This document shows, piece after piece, positions 21,158 to 31,650 of a DNA stretch of 64,000 nucleotides. Within the stretch, counting starts at the first letter, position 1. Every line of letters begins with the position of its first letter. Both the position numbers and the translations under genes were made by a program. Source of the stretch: Lasiosphaeris hirsuta (taxonomy: Eukaryota; Ascomycota; Sordariomycetes; Sordariales; Lasiosphaeriaceae); the NCBI GenBank assembly GCA_030549175.1, contig JAUKUA010000003.1, positions 3,286,001 to 3,350,000 of the forward strand, given 5' to 3'. Under the pieces are notes generated by a model. It was not told the origin of the DNA and ran no database searches. It was given only the letters and a program-made list of their open reading frames with translations.

Positions 21158-24100
21158 ATGGGGGACCCCGAGTCGGACTTGGGGCTCCAAACGCTACTCA
21201 CCCCTGATGAGAGCGTCGATGCTGATGCCTGGACTGAGTATGCGGCTCTAATCTATATAAGCTCGGTGAATTTGCAGGCTAACTCTTCTAGTGTTATTGC
21301 GTTGCATGGCTATGGCGGCTCCCGGGCTGGCACATGGACTCCTTCCTCCAAAACTCTCGATGAACGCTTCAAACAGTGGTTTCCTGGTGAATGGTACCCC
21401 AAAATACGGTTCTCTGCCTATGGCTACGTCCCTGCCAACCTCGAAGCCCAAGCTTTCACCCGCCATGCTTTCCGAGCCGAGGCTCTCCGCCTCCTGGATG
21501 CCATTGTCGCCCTCAGAGTTGGACGTGAGGAACGCAGTATCCTCTTCTTTGCCCACGACATTGGCTCCACTGTCATAAAGGAGGTGAATATTTCCTCGGG
21601 GGCTCGGCGCCCGCTACGAGCCCAGCATAAGCCCCTGTTAACGTACTTCGTCCATTTTAGGCGCTCAATATCGCCGCCTTTAGTGACGTAAAATATCAGG
21701 CAGTGTTCTTTTATCTCCAGGGCTTGGTATGAACACCCATCGTGTACTAAAAAGCTGATGTGTTCCTGTTAATGTCCCCAGCCGTGTCCTTGGAGCTAAC
21801 TACCGCGCCTCAGGTCTTTTTCTGCTGCCCGCATCGGTGTGATAGCGTCGGACTCCTGCGGGAAAGCTTTCTTCGACTCTTTGACAGCGTTCAGGGGACA
21901 CCTTCTAGATATCCCATCGAGCTAGCAAACACTCTTGCCCATACTGTCATGGATATCAATCATGACTTTCTTGACACGAAGCTGCAGTTTCAGACTCGCT
22001 CCATTGGCGTGTATTCCACAAACACAGATACCAAGCAACGCGTGAGTTAACCTGCGTATTCTCGGCCCGCAAAGGGTTCCCTCGCACACGAGACTTGCTA
22101 ACGGCATAGAAAGATCTTTAATCAATACGAGACAACGGTCTCGCACAGCGAGGGCGTCGCTTTCTTCCAAATTGGTGTCAATGCGTCGCATGCCGAACTC
22201 ACCACGTCTGGAGACCACCACACTCAAGTTGGCGAGGCACTGGAATCCATTTTCACACTTGCCCCAGACGAAAGGCTCCCCGTCTACTACCCTCATACAG
22301 TTTCCCAGCCTAGCCCTAGCGCAATAGCACGGATACGGGTCCCCTATCAGGACCCAGTGTTGACGAACTTAGCATTCCAAAATTGGGATAACAACAGCCT
22401 ACGCCGTGTCCTGGTTGTCCACGAAGTCGACGACCCATCAGGAACGGCAGCCTCCATTTCACTCCATCTCTCCCCAGACAGCCCATCAACGCCGAGACCG
22501 GCGCCACAGGTTGTCTTTTCGTTTGAGTTTCGAGATTGGGACCAGCGCTGTAACTCAATTGAGTCTATGCTCTCAACCTTCATGTCCGCCACGTCCAATC
22601 TTTATACTCACCTTTATACCGACATGATAACCTATGGGTCTTACCTAGTAAAGACTTGGGCCCGCGAAATTCTGTGGCAGAGAAGTCAAAGGGTCATTCA
22701 ATATATATCTGACCTGTCAACACATCAAGTTGTATGGATTCTGACCGGCTTCACGGAACATGTCGCTTCCTACAACTGGCTGATGGCAAGGTTGGCACCG
22801 CTGGCGGCTGAATCTGATCTCAGATTCAAACTCGTCATTGTCAACCAAGAGTCTGCAACCCCTCAAACGTCAGAAGATCGCCGGTTCGAATTCATCAGTG
22901 GCAGCACAATCTCTAGACCTGACGTCAAAGTTCAAGATACGGCCGAGAGTAAACCCCAGAGCGCACCCGGGACTTTGACTGATGAGGTCTTAGGCTTGGT
23001 TCTTGCAAAGCCAGAGCTTTACGAAGTGAAGACTTCGATAGACCGCATCTTGGCCCAGTGCCTCGACGGGGAGCTCCGGAGCATATTGAGACGCTGGGTT
23101 TGCGATGGGGCTGCTCGTACACCCGCCCTAAAGCTGAAGCAAGATTTGGAAGACCTCTCAATCTTGTCCCCGCAAAAGGTTCTTCAGCAACTTCTTAGCT
23201 CAGCCCTCAAAGAACCAGGGACACAAAACCAGGTGGCATGGGGCCTGGTGCTTGTTTTACACGCATTTCGCCCGCTCACCATCCACGAGATCGAAGATAT
23301 TAACAACCTACAATACACTGATAAAGCTTCTGCCATCCCCGGACCGCAGTCGGAAAGCTGCACAGTAGATCTGCATTCGCTACAGGGTCTCGTCGTCGTC
23401 AGAGATAACGAGGTCCATTTCAGCCATCGCCAATTTCGGAGTCTCATACTGGCTGAAAAGGACGGCAAGAACATTAAATTTGGGGATGAGAAGAGTGTGT
23501 CGGACGCGCATGGGCGTATCGCTACGCTGTGTCTGTCGTACTTGTGTTCCTCAGAGGCACAGGATAAAATGGCCCTTCGCCGCACCCACAAGCCGAAGCC
23601 TGAATCCCGACTTGACTTCTTGTCATATGCCGCAAAGTACTGGCTCAAACATGCTCATCTCGCGGGAGACGAGTACACCGATAACTTGGCACCCATGGAA
23701 AGCTTTCTCCGGAAAAAGAGCGCCATGAACCGCTGGGCAAATGTATACTGGAGTCAATCCAACCAAGTGACCCGCACAGTTGTACCAACGGCTATTGCTG
23801 TCATTGCCGAACATGGGCTTGACAAAATGCTTTCTTTCGTTTTGGACTTGTGTCAGAATCAAGCGCCTTTTACCCAAGATCTCGAATGCTTCTATGCTCT
23901 CGAATCAGCAGGGCGAAGCGGGCATCTATCAGCGGTAACCCGGCTGCTTGCCTTACCTTTTCCTGAAGGCCAGCAGCTTGGAGGGGTCCTCATGGCTTCC
24001 CTCGAGTCCCGGAACCAACAAGTGTCCGTCATGATTGCCGAAAAGGCGATAGCCAACTCCGCCAAGTTTGATTCTGATTGTTTCTCCACTGCTTCATTGT

Positions 24101-26933
24101 TCGGCCTCGTTGATGTGCTGAAGGCTCTCATGCCAAGAATTATTGAACAGGAAGCATACTTCGCAGTTCTGAGCTCGGCTGGGCGGTCTGGCTGCGTGGA
24201 GTCCATGAAGTTCCTCCTCGACGCCGTCCCCAACATCACCAAGAAATGCGACTATTCGGGCGCCGCACTAGACATGGCTATCTGGTATGGTCACGAGGAG
24301 TTTTGCGCTCAGTTCATGGCCGACGAATTTCTTGCATCGGCCGAGAATCAGGCACCGGCCGAGGATGTCAGCGATGAGTCCATGCCCGCAAAAAGTACTC
24401 ACGAGCCACGTTCCGAGGTTATCAAATTGGCCCTCGACAGCATGGTTGGCTCGGGACGTCCCGGAACGTTGCGGATTCTTGTCGATACTCTCTCAGGACT
24501 GGATCAAGATGGTCTCAAGCCGATCCTTCATGAAGGACTGGAGTTGTTTGTTCGATGGCGAAGAACGCTTTGCTGCAAAGAGCTACTCAGCAGCCTGCCA
24601 AAGTTCATGTCTCTAGAGGAAGTGAAAGCCGAGGCCCGATCCTTATACAAGTTTGCCGCAGAGCAGAGTAATGGAGATACCTTCAGAGAACTATTTGCCG
24701 TTGGTGGGCCACAGGCTGATATGTGGACCGACCTATGGCAAGCGGCGACTGGTCGTGGAGTGGCGGCGGATCGTCTCGGACTACTCCGGGTTCTCGCGGA
24801 ACAAGGTCCTAGTGTTTGGTCCCCAGAGGAATATCGCAGAATGCTGGGGACTTCGCTGGAGGCGTCAGCCCGAGAAGGTAGAGAGGATGCGGTCTCGTTC
24901 CTCATCGAGCAGGGAGCAGACCTCGAGGTTATAGGCCCATCGCCAACAGCACGGACGCCGCTGGCCCAGGCTGCGTACTACTGCTTCACGGGCATCGCAG
25001 ACCGGCTCATCAAAGCAGGAGCAAACGTTGAAGCCGTTGAAGATTCCAGTGGATGGACACCATTGCACACAGCTTACGACTCGCCTGAAATCATCACGCT
25101 TCTTTTGGATGCGGGCGCCAATATCAACGCCAAGGCCCGCGACGGCAAGACGCCATTATTTCTAACATGCTCGCAGAATAAACCTGAGTCGACCGAGGTG
25201 TATCTGAAGCACAATCCAGAGTTGGACATCCTTGTCGATAAAGATACGGAGCTTTCGTGGGCTGTTTGGTACGAAAATGTCGACACAGTCCAGAGGCTTC
25301 TTGATGCCGGTGTGAATCCCACCCGCTACGAAGCCAAGGATATTTCGACGGCCCCGATCCATGTAGCCGTCAGCAAAAACAACGTTGATATCATGAAGAA
25401 GTTGCTGGTGTATAACGTGCGAGTCGACGAGAAGGACAATGAAGGCGACAACCCACTCGCGTGGGCAAGCTCCAAGACTACACTCCCAATTGTCAAGATG
25501 GTCATCAACCGTGGCGCGCCCGTGAACGACGCCAACAACAACAAACTAACTCCACTATCGAGAGTCGTTGCAGCTGGCAATCTCGAAGTGGCCGCGTACT
25601 TCCTTTCGCTTGGCGCGGAGGTTAACGCGGATATCGGGAAGTCGTGTAGCGCATTGCATGTGTCCTGTGGTGGGGTTGTACCGAACAGCCTGGAGATGAC
25701 GAAGCTACTTGTCGAAAATGGGGCAGACATAAACCACGCGGGCGGCAACACAGTCAACGGGACCGTTTTTCAGGCGGCATGCCAGGGAAACAAAGAATCG
25801 CAAGACATCCTGCACTTTTTTCTCGATCATCCCAAGTTTAACCCAGCACAGGGCAGCATATGGTGGGGTCCCAATATCAACGTTGCCTGCTTGGTAAGGG
25901 ATCTACCGATTGTTGAGAAGCTCATAGAGCGAGGTGCGCGGGTTGATGACGAAGAAAGAGCTGGAAGGCGTCCGATCCACTTTGCACTTATTCGGACCCT
26001 TCCTTATGCTGAGCTCCTCGTGAGCAAAGGGGCAGACCTATCCGCAGTAGACAAGATGGGTCGGGGGCCGCTCCACGTTGCCGTCACGAGCGGCAGTCTG
26101 GATCTCGTGAAATACGTCCTTGACAAGCGGCCGGAGCTGGTCGACCAGCGTGATTCCGATGGCTGGACGCCTTTACTCTGGTCCCTACGCACCATTGACA
26201 ACTGGGGGGCCAGGACCGACCAAATAGCATCAATTGTTCAAGAGCTGCTTAGCCGCGGCGCAAGTAGGCTCGTCCAGGGTGAAGGGATCGACAGGAAGTG
26301 GACGGCATTCAAGGTTGCCCGCTATCATGGGCACGGCGATGACATCGTGAAGCTCGTTACGCCCAGCGAAGAAGAGCTTGACAGCTTGGAAATCCAAGCG
26401 AAGGGCTTCTGGAAGTTTAGCATCCAGAGCGATACCAAGAAGGCACGGAAAATCATTGGGTACTGTGATGTTTGCTTGTTGGTAAGTGACTCAGTGTCAT
26501 GTCTCCGAGTCTTGTCTTTTTTTTTTTTTTTTTGTTCGGCCTGTACTGACACTACATTTTGTTTCTTCAGACTACTTTTGGGATACAGTATAGCTGCAAT
26601 ACCTGCGTAGGCTTCTGGCTCTGCTTCAAATGCTACCGGTCGAAAAACCTGGTGCATCCGCCTCACGATTTTGATCCCTCGGATCTGACCAACGAATACG
26701 AAGAAGTCTCAGAGAACGAATCCACCAAATCTTCCCACAACGAAGCCGATGCAGATGATGATGCGGAGACAAATGCCGGTGAAGCAAAAAGTGAGAAAGA
26801 CAAAGGTGGTGGTGAGGTCGAGTCTGGTGATGAAGAAGGAAGTGAGGAAGAGTTCGACGACGACGACGACGAGGAGGAGGAGGAGGAGAAGGAGAAAGGA
26901 AGCGACGAGGAAGGGAACGACGAGGAGGAATAA
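21158..26933 (+). CDS. NLR-like protein: SesB-type hydrolase, degenerate NACHT, winged helix, ankyrins, ZZ finger
   Basis: Exons 21158-21583, 21661-21726, 21814-22041, 22114-26481, 26571-26933; 1,816 residues, phases consistent. Residues ~40-240 match the SesB-like alpha/beta hydrolase of fungal NLRs (VIALHGYGGS, VFFCCPHR for the usual FFGTPHRG, late His in NASHAEL), but the nucleophile elbow reads AHDIGS (Asp134 where Ser is expected). Residues ~335-480 follow the NACHT layout, yet the P-loop position reads HEVDDPSGTAAS (~350) with no GKS/T, and the Walker-B position VVWILTGFTEH (~446) lacks the Asp pair. A winged-helix-like segment (LVLVLHAFRPLTIHEIEDI) lies at ~610. Ankyrin repeats run from ~830 to 1690 (about a dozen clear copies, such as GWTPLHTAYDSPEIITLLLDAGANINAKA). 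A ZZ zinc finger follows (YCDVC, SCNTC, LCFKCY, HPPHDF; ~1690-1735), then an Asp/Glu-rich tail. Fungal NLR-like proteins mediate non-self recognition and cell death. This one looks like a non-catalytic relative. Confidence 0.85.
26519..26570 (+). other. Last-intron poly-T tract before ZZ finger exon
   Basis: The final intron (26482-26570) of the NLR-like gene contains an uninterrupted T run of about 17 bases before its TTCTTCAG acceptor. The run splits the ZZ finger between exons (first Cys pair upstream, remaining ligands downstream). Confidence 0.6.
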
Positions 26934-27137
26934 AAGCACCAAGAGTCAAAGGGCAGAGGCTTGGCAGAGGAACGCAGTTAAGGGGCTATATGGTAAAATA
27001 TTGAAGACATTATATGGTGCTACCTATGATGAAACTTTCAAAGCAGAAACCGTTTTCTACCCATTGATTCATTCGACGCGCCGCCGTGTATGCCCGCGCA
27101 GATGCTTCAGTAAAAGGAAACAGCTTGAAGGAACGAA

Positions 27138-27599
27138 TTAGGCGCACAGGGTCAGAGTGACGTCCTTCTGGGCGGTGCACGTCTTGACCTGGCTGCCGGC
27201 GGGAGGGGTGCCGTTAGGCCACTCGATGGTAGGGCAGCTAGCCTCAGCGCTAGCCTCGACGATCTTCTTGCCGGGGAAGACGTCGCCGAAGACGGTGCTG
27301 AGGTCGTACCAGACCTTATCGCCATCAAGGCTGTAGGCGTAGATAAGCTCAGGCGCGCCCGTGTACAGGCCGTCGGGGGCTTTGGTGATCTTGAGGGCCT
27401 TGCCGCCCGTCACGGGGTCGCGGACAAACTGCTCGGCGTAGCTGCCGCCATTAGCGGCTAGGGTGAAGGGCCCCGAGACGGCCTGGCCGACAGACCAGAG
27501 GGTCACGGCCGTGCTACACTTGTTGACGACTCGGGCATTGCCGATAGCTGAGACGAGGGGCGCGGCAACGGCGAGGGCGAAGATGGCGTTGTTGAGCAT
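27138..27599 (-). CDS. Bys1-family secreted protein
   Basis: Single exon, 153 residues. A signal peptide (MLNNAIFALAVAAPLVSA) is followed by the Bys1 (blastomyces yeast-phase-specific) domain: GNARVVNKCSTAVTLWSVG, GPFTLAANGGSYAEQF, a KALKITKAPDGLYTGAPE stretch, IYAYSLDGDKVWYDLSTVFGDVFPGKKI, and a C-terminal Cys pair (SCPTIEWP ... CTAQKD ... LC). Four cysteines probably form disulphides. These thaumatin-like small secreted proteins are common in filamentous ascomycetes; the biological role is not established. A TATA box lies about 155 bases upstream at 27752-27759. Confidence 0.92.
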   Translation of the reverse strand: MLNNAIFALAVAAPLVSAIGNARVVNKCSTAVTLWSVGQAVSGPFTLAANGGSYAEQFVRDPVTGGKALKITKAPDGLYTGAPELIYAYSLDGDKVWYDLSTVFGDVFPGKKIVEASAEASCPTIEWPNGTPPAGSQVKTCTAQKDVTLTLCA

Positions 27600-27751
27600 T
27601 TTGGAGTCGGTTGGGTGGCTGATGATGTATTAGGGAGGAGTGTCGTTATTGATGGACTATTTGTTGTAGTTGATGGGTGTGCTTGATGGTGATTTGAGAT
27701 GATGGCTTAAGATGATAGAATAGTTGGACTTACAGGACAGAGATGAGATGA

Positions 27752-27759
27752 TTTATATA
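27752..27759 (-). promoter_or_regulatory. TATA box of the Bys1 gene
   Basis: TATATAAA on the minus strand, roughly 155 bases before the ATG at 27599. This is consistent with a strongly expressed, regulated secreted-protein gene. Confidence 0.5.
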
Positions 27760-29432
27760 GTTACTGGATGAAAGACATCATGCCAGGGTTATTCGTCTCT
27801 AGACTTGACAACCAGCTGATGGGGCCAAGATCGCGAAGTGCAGCCATGGTGTGACAGTGACGAAGCGTTCCTTTGCATTCTGAAAATAGTATAGAGGAGC
27901 CGAACTGGCTGGACTGCCTGCGCGGGAAGCGAGAAACACGCCAGTACGACGAACCCACAATACCTAAGGTACCCCAACTCGTAGTGTCGCGTACGAGTTG
28001 GAGAGGCTCAGGTGTTTTTGAAGGGCTAGCACTTATTTTCGGTACTACCCGCCCCACAGGGCCATGATCATCTGCGTTCGGATGGCAAATCGTCGACTCG
28101 GGTCATGGGCGAGTACTGCTGACAGCACAGCCAGCCCAAACGGGCCGACGGAATACGAACGTTGCAGCCCGGTCATGTGAGCTCGGGCTGCCTCCTCGGC
28201 ATCATAGATCTGGCGGTAAAAGGATCAGTACTATCGTATTCCCTCGTCACGGTCGCTATATGGCATCCATCTACCGCATCTTTAGGTACCCTACCTACTT
28301 TGGCACTTGATTACCCGCTACTCGCTGTAGTCCCAATTTCCTACTGCCGATCTTGCCAACTTGTGCAAAGCTGGACAGGACACATAATACCGATAATTTC
28401 TTCAGGCTTCCACCTTAAGCATGTCGATGTGGCTGGAGAGGGAAGGTCAAAGCCTGTGGACCGAGCTGAAGCTGAAGACCGGAAGGGCAGCTGATAGGGC
28501 GGATGAGTAGACATTAGCCGAGCTGCAAATAGCGGCCTGGCCTTTCTCAAGTCGCCTGATCCGCTCTCCGCTTTTGTTTCTTCAACACGAGCAAGTTCGT
28601 ATTTGTAGCGTCGACTACCACCCAGGAGGCTTGGCGCACTAGCAACGCAGACGACGGCTACGACTTTCATTCTCTTGGCGACGTTGTAGCGGTGGGTCTC
28701 TGAAATATGTCACCACGATATGCACGGCGAGTATGCAGTGCTAATGCTGCCAGTCTAAGACCTAAAAGATGTAGCGACTTTATTGATACTTCCGACTCTC
28801 TACAGGATGCATGGCGTGTTCTGCTGGTCAGGGCGTTTTGGAGGCCCGAGAAGCAGTGCTGATCGTCCAAGTCATATCAACCGCCTTTCCTTAAATTCGG
28901 CCACTTTCGGATGCATCCCTATGACCGACCCCGATCTGCTTTCTTGCTGTATCGCGCTGTGTCTGGCCTTCATCAGAGGTAAGGGATTGGTGCCGGCCGG
29001 GGGGCGACGGGAAGTAGCCTGAGAGTGGTGATACAAGTGCGGAGTCGCTCGAAGCTCGTCAAGTTGTTCGGCTAAGACCTCAAGTCTACTCGGGCGAGAC
29101 AAAAGCGGCCATGAAAAAAGTGGAAAAGGAATGCGAGAGGTGACAAATTCTCAGCAGGCAGCTTCAATAAACATGAAATATCATGAAATATTCCATTTGT
29201 TATCTGAATCTTCAAAATGTCGCAAACCAGGGGCTGGAGTGTAAATAAACGTGTCCCGTGACGGCGGCCACTTGCATGCGAGATAACTGTTGCTAAAATC
29301 CCCTACCAAAAGCTCTTTTTGGCACGGCATGCGTGTTTGCACTAGCAATACATATAGCCTCTCGAGTTGGATGCCGAATGGACCCCGGAGTCGAGAAGTC
29401 GGCCGTCCGCGTTCGCTTTCGCTTTCGCTGCC
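27760..29432. other. Intergenic region
   Basis: About 1.7 kb with no gene I can support. Open frames are short, overlap on both strands and have no motif. Confidence 0.4.
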
Positions 29433-29882
29433 CAGACGACGGCCGACGTAGGCAAGGTTTACGGCCAGGACGTCGAAGACTTCCATATCCGCGTCTTTGT
29501 TCCCGGAGGAGATGACTCAGTTGAGGGATGACCATGCCTGGTGTGGTACCATGGTGGCGGACGGAGGTCTCGACAGCGAGAACGGCTTCTTGGCACATGT
29601 CTGTAACTGTAAGTGACGCCCAATGTTGATTACAACGCATTTTATCACGCTGATCAAATGCCAAAGACGTACAGTGTACTGTCAACTACCGACATGCACC
29701 CGAGCACCCATATCCTGCTGCTATCAATGACACCTTCTGCGGCTTCGAGTGGGCTACAAGCTCCGAGAACGCCGAAAATCTGTCCATTGACAACCTCCCG
29801 CCTAGCTATCGGTGGTGTGTCGGCGTATGACCCCTCCTACCCCGTGTCTAAACACAACCCGAAGTTCCACGGAGCTGACTAG
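29433..29882 (+). pseudogene. Alpha/beta-hydrolase fold-3 esterase pseudogene
   Basis: Relic of an HSL-like esterase/lipase. Pieces in order: QTTADVGKVYGQDVEDFHIR with VFVPGGDDSVEG, an in-frame TGA (29529-29531), then PCLVWYHGGG (the HGGG oxyanion motif). A frame shift follows in the Gly-rich loop, then GLDSENGFLAHVCN and an apparent intron (GTAAGT at 29609). Next comes VNYRHAPEHPYPAAINDTFCGFEWA (matching the usual DYRLAPEHPYPAA), another frame shift, SRLAIGGVSA (remnant of the GxSxG elbow), and finally a distant segment after an apparent large deletion. The bulk of the catalytic domain C-terminal half is missing. At least one stop and two frame shifts make function impossible in this form. 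Confidence 0.75.
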
Positions 29883-30063
29883 GTCGAAATGTTAGTGGAG
29901 GTGGCCTTGCAGCCAGCGTTGGCCTGAAAATACTGAAGGACTCTGACCAAACCACCATCCCGAAGCCGTGTTTTTAATTGCTGATTTGTTCCGTTATCGG
30001 CAACACGGCAACACGGCAACAAGTCAAGTCGGTCTGGTCAAACAACTCAGCCCTCGCCATTCC

Positions 30064-30374
30064 TCACCCCTGAGAGGATGGAGTGGTATCGCTAGAAGTA
30101 CTCCCAGGGCCCTCAACCTTTGAGATTTCCCATCCTGTGGCAGGAGTCTTCAGTTTCAGGATACTGGTCATGTTTGCATGGCAGTCGCTCTCCCGGTACT
30201 TGGCCTTGCGATTGAGATGTGCGTGAAGGGCCTCAGGGGTGTACTGCTTTTGATGGGAGGTCCCTCATCATCGTCGCTCAGGCACGGGCAATCATCGTCA
30301 TGCGAATCCTGGGAGTGCTGGGCGTTCCTATCTGAATGGTGTTCCAGCTCCTCATCTGGCTTAGCTTCTTCCAT
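30064..30374 (-). pseudogene. Short acidic protein gene with a likely single-base frameshift
   Basis: Begins MEEAKPDEELEHHSDRNAQ, continues HDDDCPCLSDDDEGPPIK, then in the frame one base over reads on as KQYTPEALHAHLNRKAKYRESD ... MTSILKLKTPATGWEISKVEG to a stop at 30064-30066. The switch falls at a short A run near 30235. As it stands the unshifted frame ends at 30168 after 68 residues. Coding-like sequence on both sides of one homopolymer argues for a one-base indel, real or in the assembly. A TATATAAA box at 30615-30622 (minus) and a CT-rich leader precede it. No family recognised. Confidence 0.4.
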
Positions 30375-30614
30375 CGTAATCACAGTGTCGCTGGGCTCAA
30401 CCTCGGTAGGCACCTGGCAGGCCTCCTGTTTGGCAGCTATAGTCGAGAGGGAAACGGAGATGTTGGCAGGTGCCTTGGTCGGGACTCGGGAGAGGATGGA
30501 AGGAATAGAGAGAAAATGCAGTTTGCCTTTTTTTTTTCTTGGCAAATTGATAAGTGATGGATGAAATTTGAAGGAAATGAAAATAACACACCGATTCCCC
30601 CTTCCATCCATAGG

Positions 30615-30622
30615 TTTATATA
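30615..30622 (-). promoter_or_regulatory. TATA box upstream of the short acidic gene
   Basis: TATATAAA on the minus strand, about 240 bases before the ATG at 30374, with a pyrimidine-rich leader between. Confidence 0.35.
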
Positions 30623-31650
30623 GGTAGGTCCTCACCGTGACGAGTTAGGTCGTGACTCCCTGCCTAGGTACCTGCCTGCCATAAGCTTCTCGTCAATTGG
30701 GCACGACTCCATCACAAGGCCCATGGTTTCTTTGATTCGGGAAGCTGCTTCTATGTCAGATTGGTTATACCTTCCGTTAGTTTGCACCCTGCATTGCGAT
30801 ATTTGATCGGGATCTGGAAGGGAGGACCAACTCTTGTTTCTTGATTATACAACCTAGCAGGCGCCATCGGGGAAGACCCAAACCAGAATTGTGTAGATCA
30901 AATCCCTGTGGTTAACAGAGAAAAAGACTCTAGTCCAAAAGGGAAGGCGAATGACATTGGATTGGGAGCCCGAATGATTGGACATGCAAGGCGCGTTATC
31001 GGGTTGTTGTCAATGCCAGACGGAACAACGCAGAAGAAACATTTCGTTTGGAATTGGAGAGGTCCATAGTGGGTCCAGCAACCTTGCGATCTGACAGTAC
31101 ATCAACTCCTGGGGGATCCAGATAAAGCTGAAAGAACAATTTGTACCTGTGGCTTTTGTGCCATTACTCCGTACTACCTACCATGGGTGAGACTGACTGA
31201 GGTCAGAAGATGAGCCCAGACATCAAACCCCTACTCATACTTATTACAGAGCAGAAGGGAGTCTTGTTTCGGTCTTTTTGTTACTGCATAAACAGGTCTT
31301 GAGCACTCATATAAGTTTTTAGAAATGTCCCTTGTTGTAGTGCTGCCGTTGAGAATATGGACTGCCTTGCTTTGAGATTTGACACTCAAACGGACACGGC
31401 TTGGATGTTTTTTGACCTAGTCAAAAGTGGACCCTGTATGCATGCGACTTGAAAATTCTGCCAGTCAACTCCGCCCGAATTTTGTATGTTCGCCGAAAGC
31501 CCACCAAGGATGGCATTGGGACATCGTGGAACACCAGGACATCAAGACATCAACTTTATACGCCTAGATCTTTCGGGCCAGATTTTTCGATACCTTTGCC
31601 ATCACCCCTCTGGAAGCCTTTCGGAAGCGCATCGCCATCGCATCTGCATC
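30623..31650. other. Intergenic region, promoter of NOB1
   Basis: About 1 kb with no gene seen. The right end is the NOB1 promoter and leader. Confidence 0.45.
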
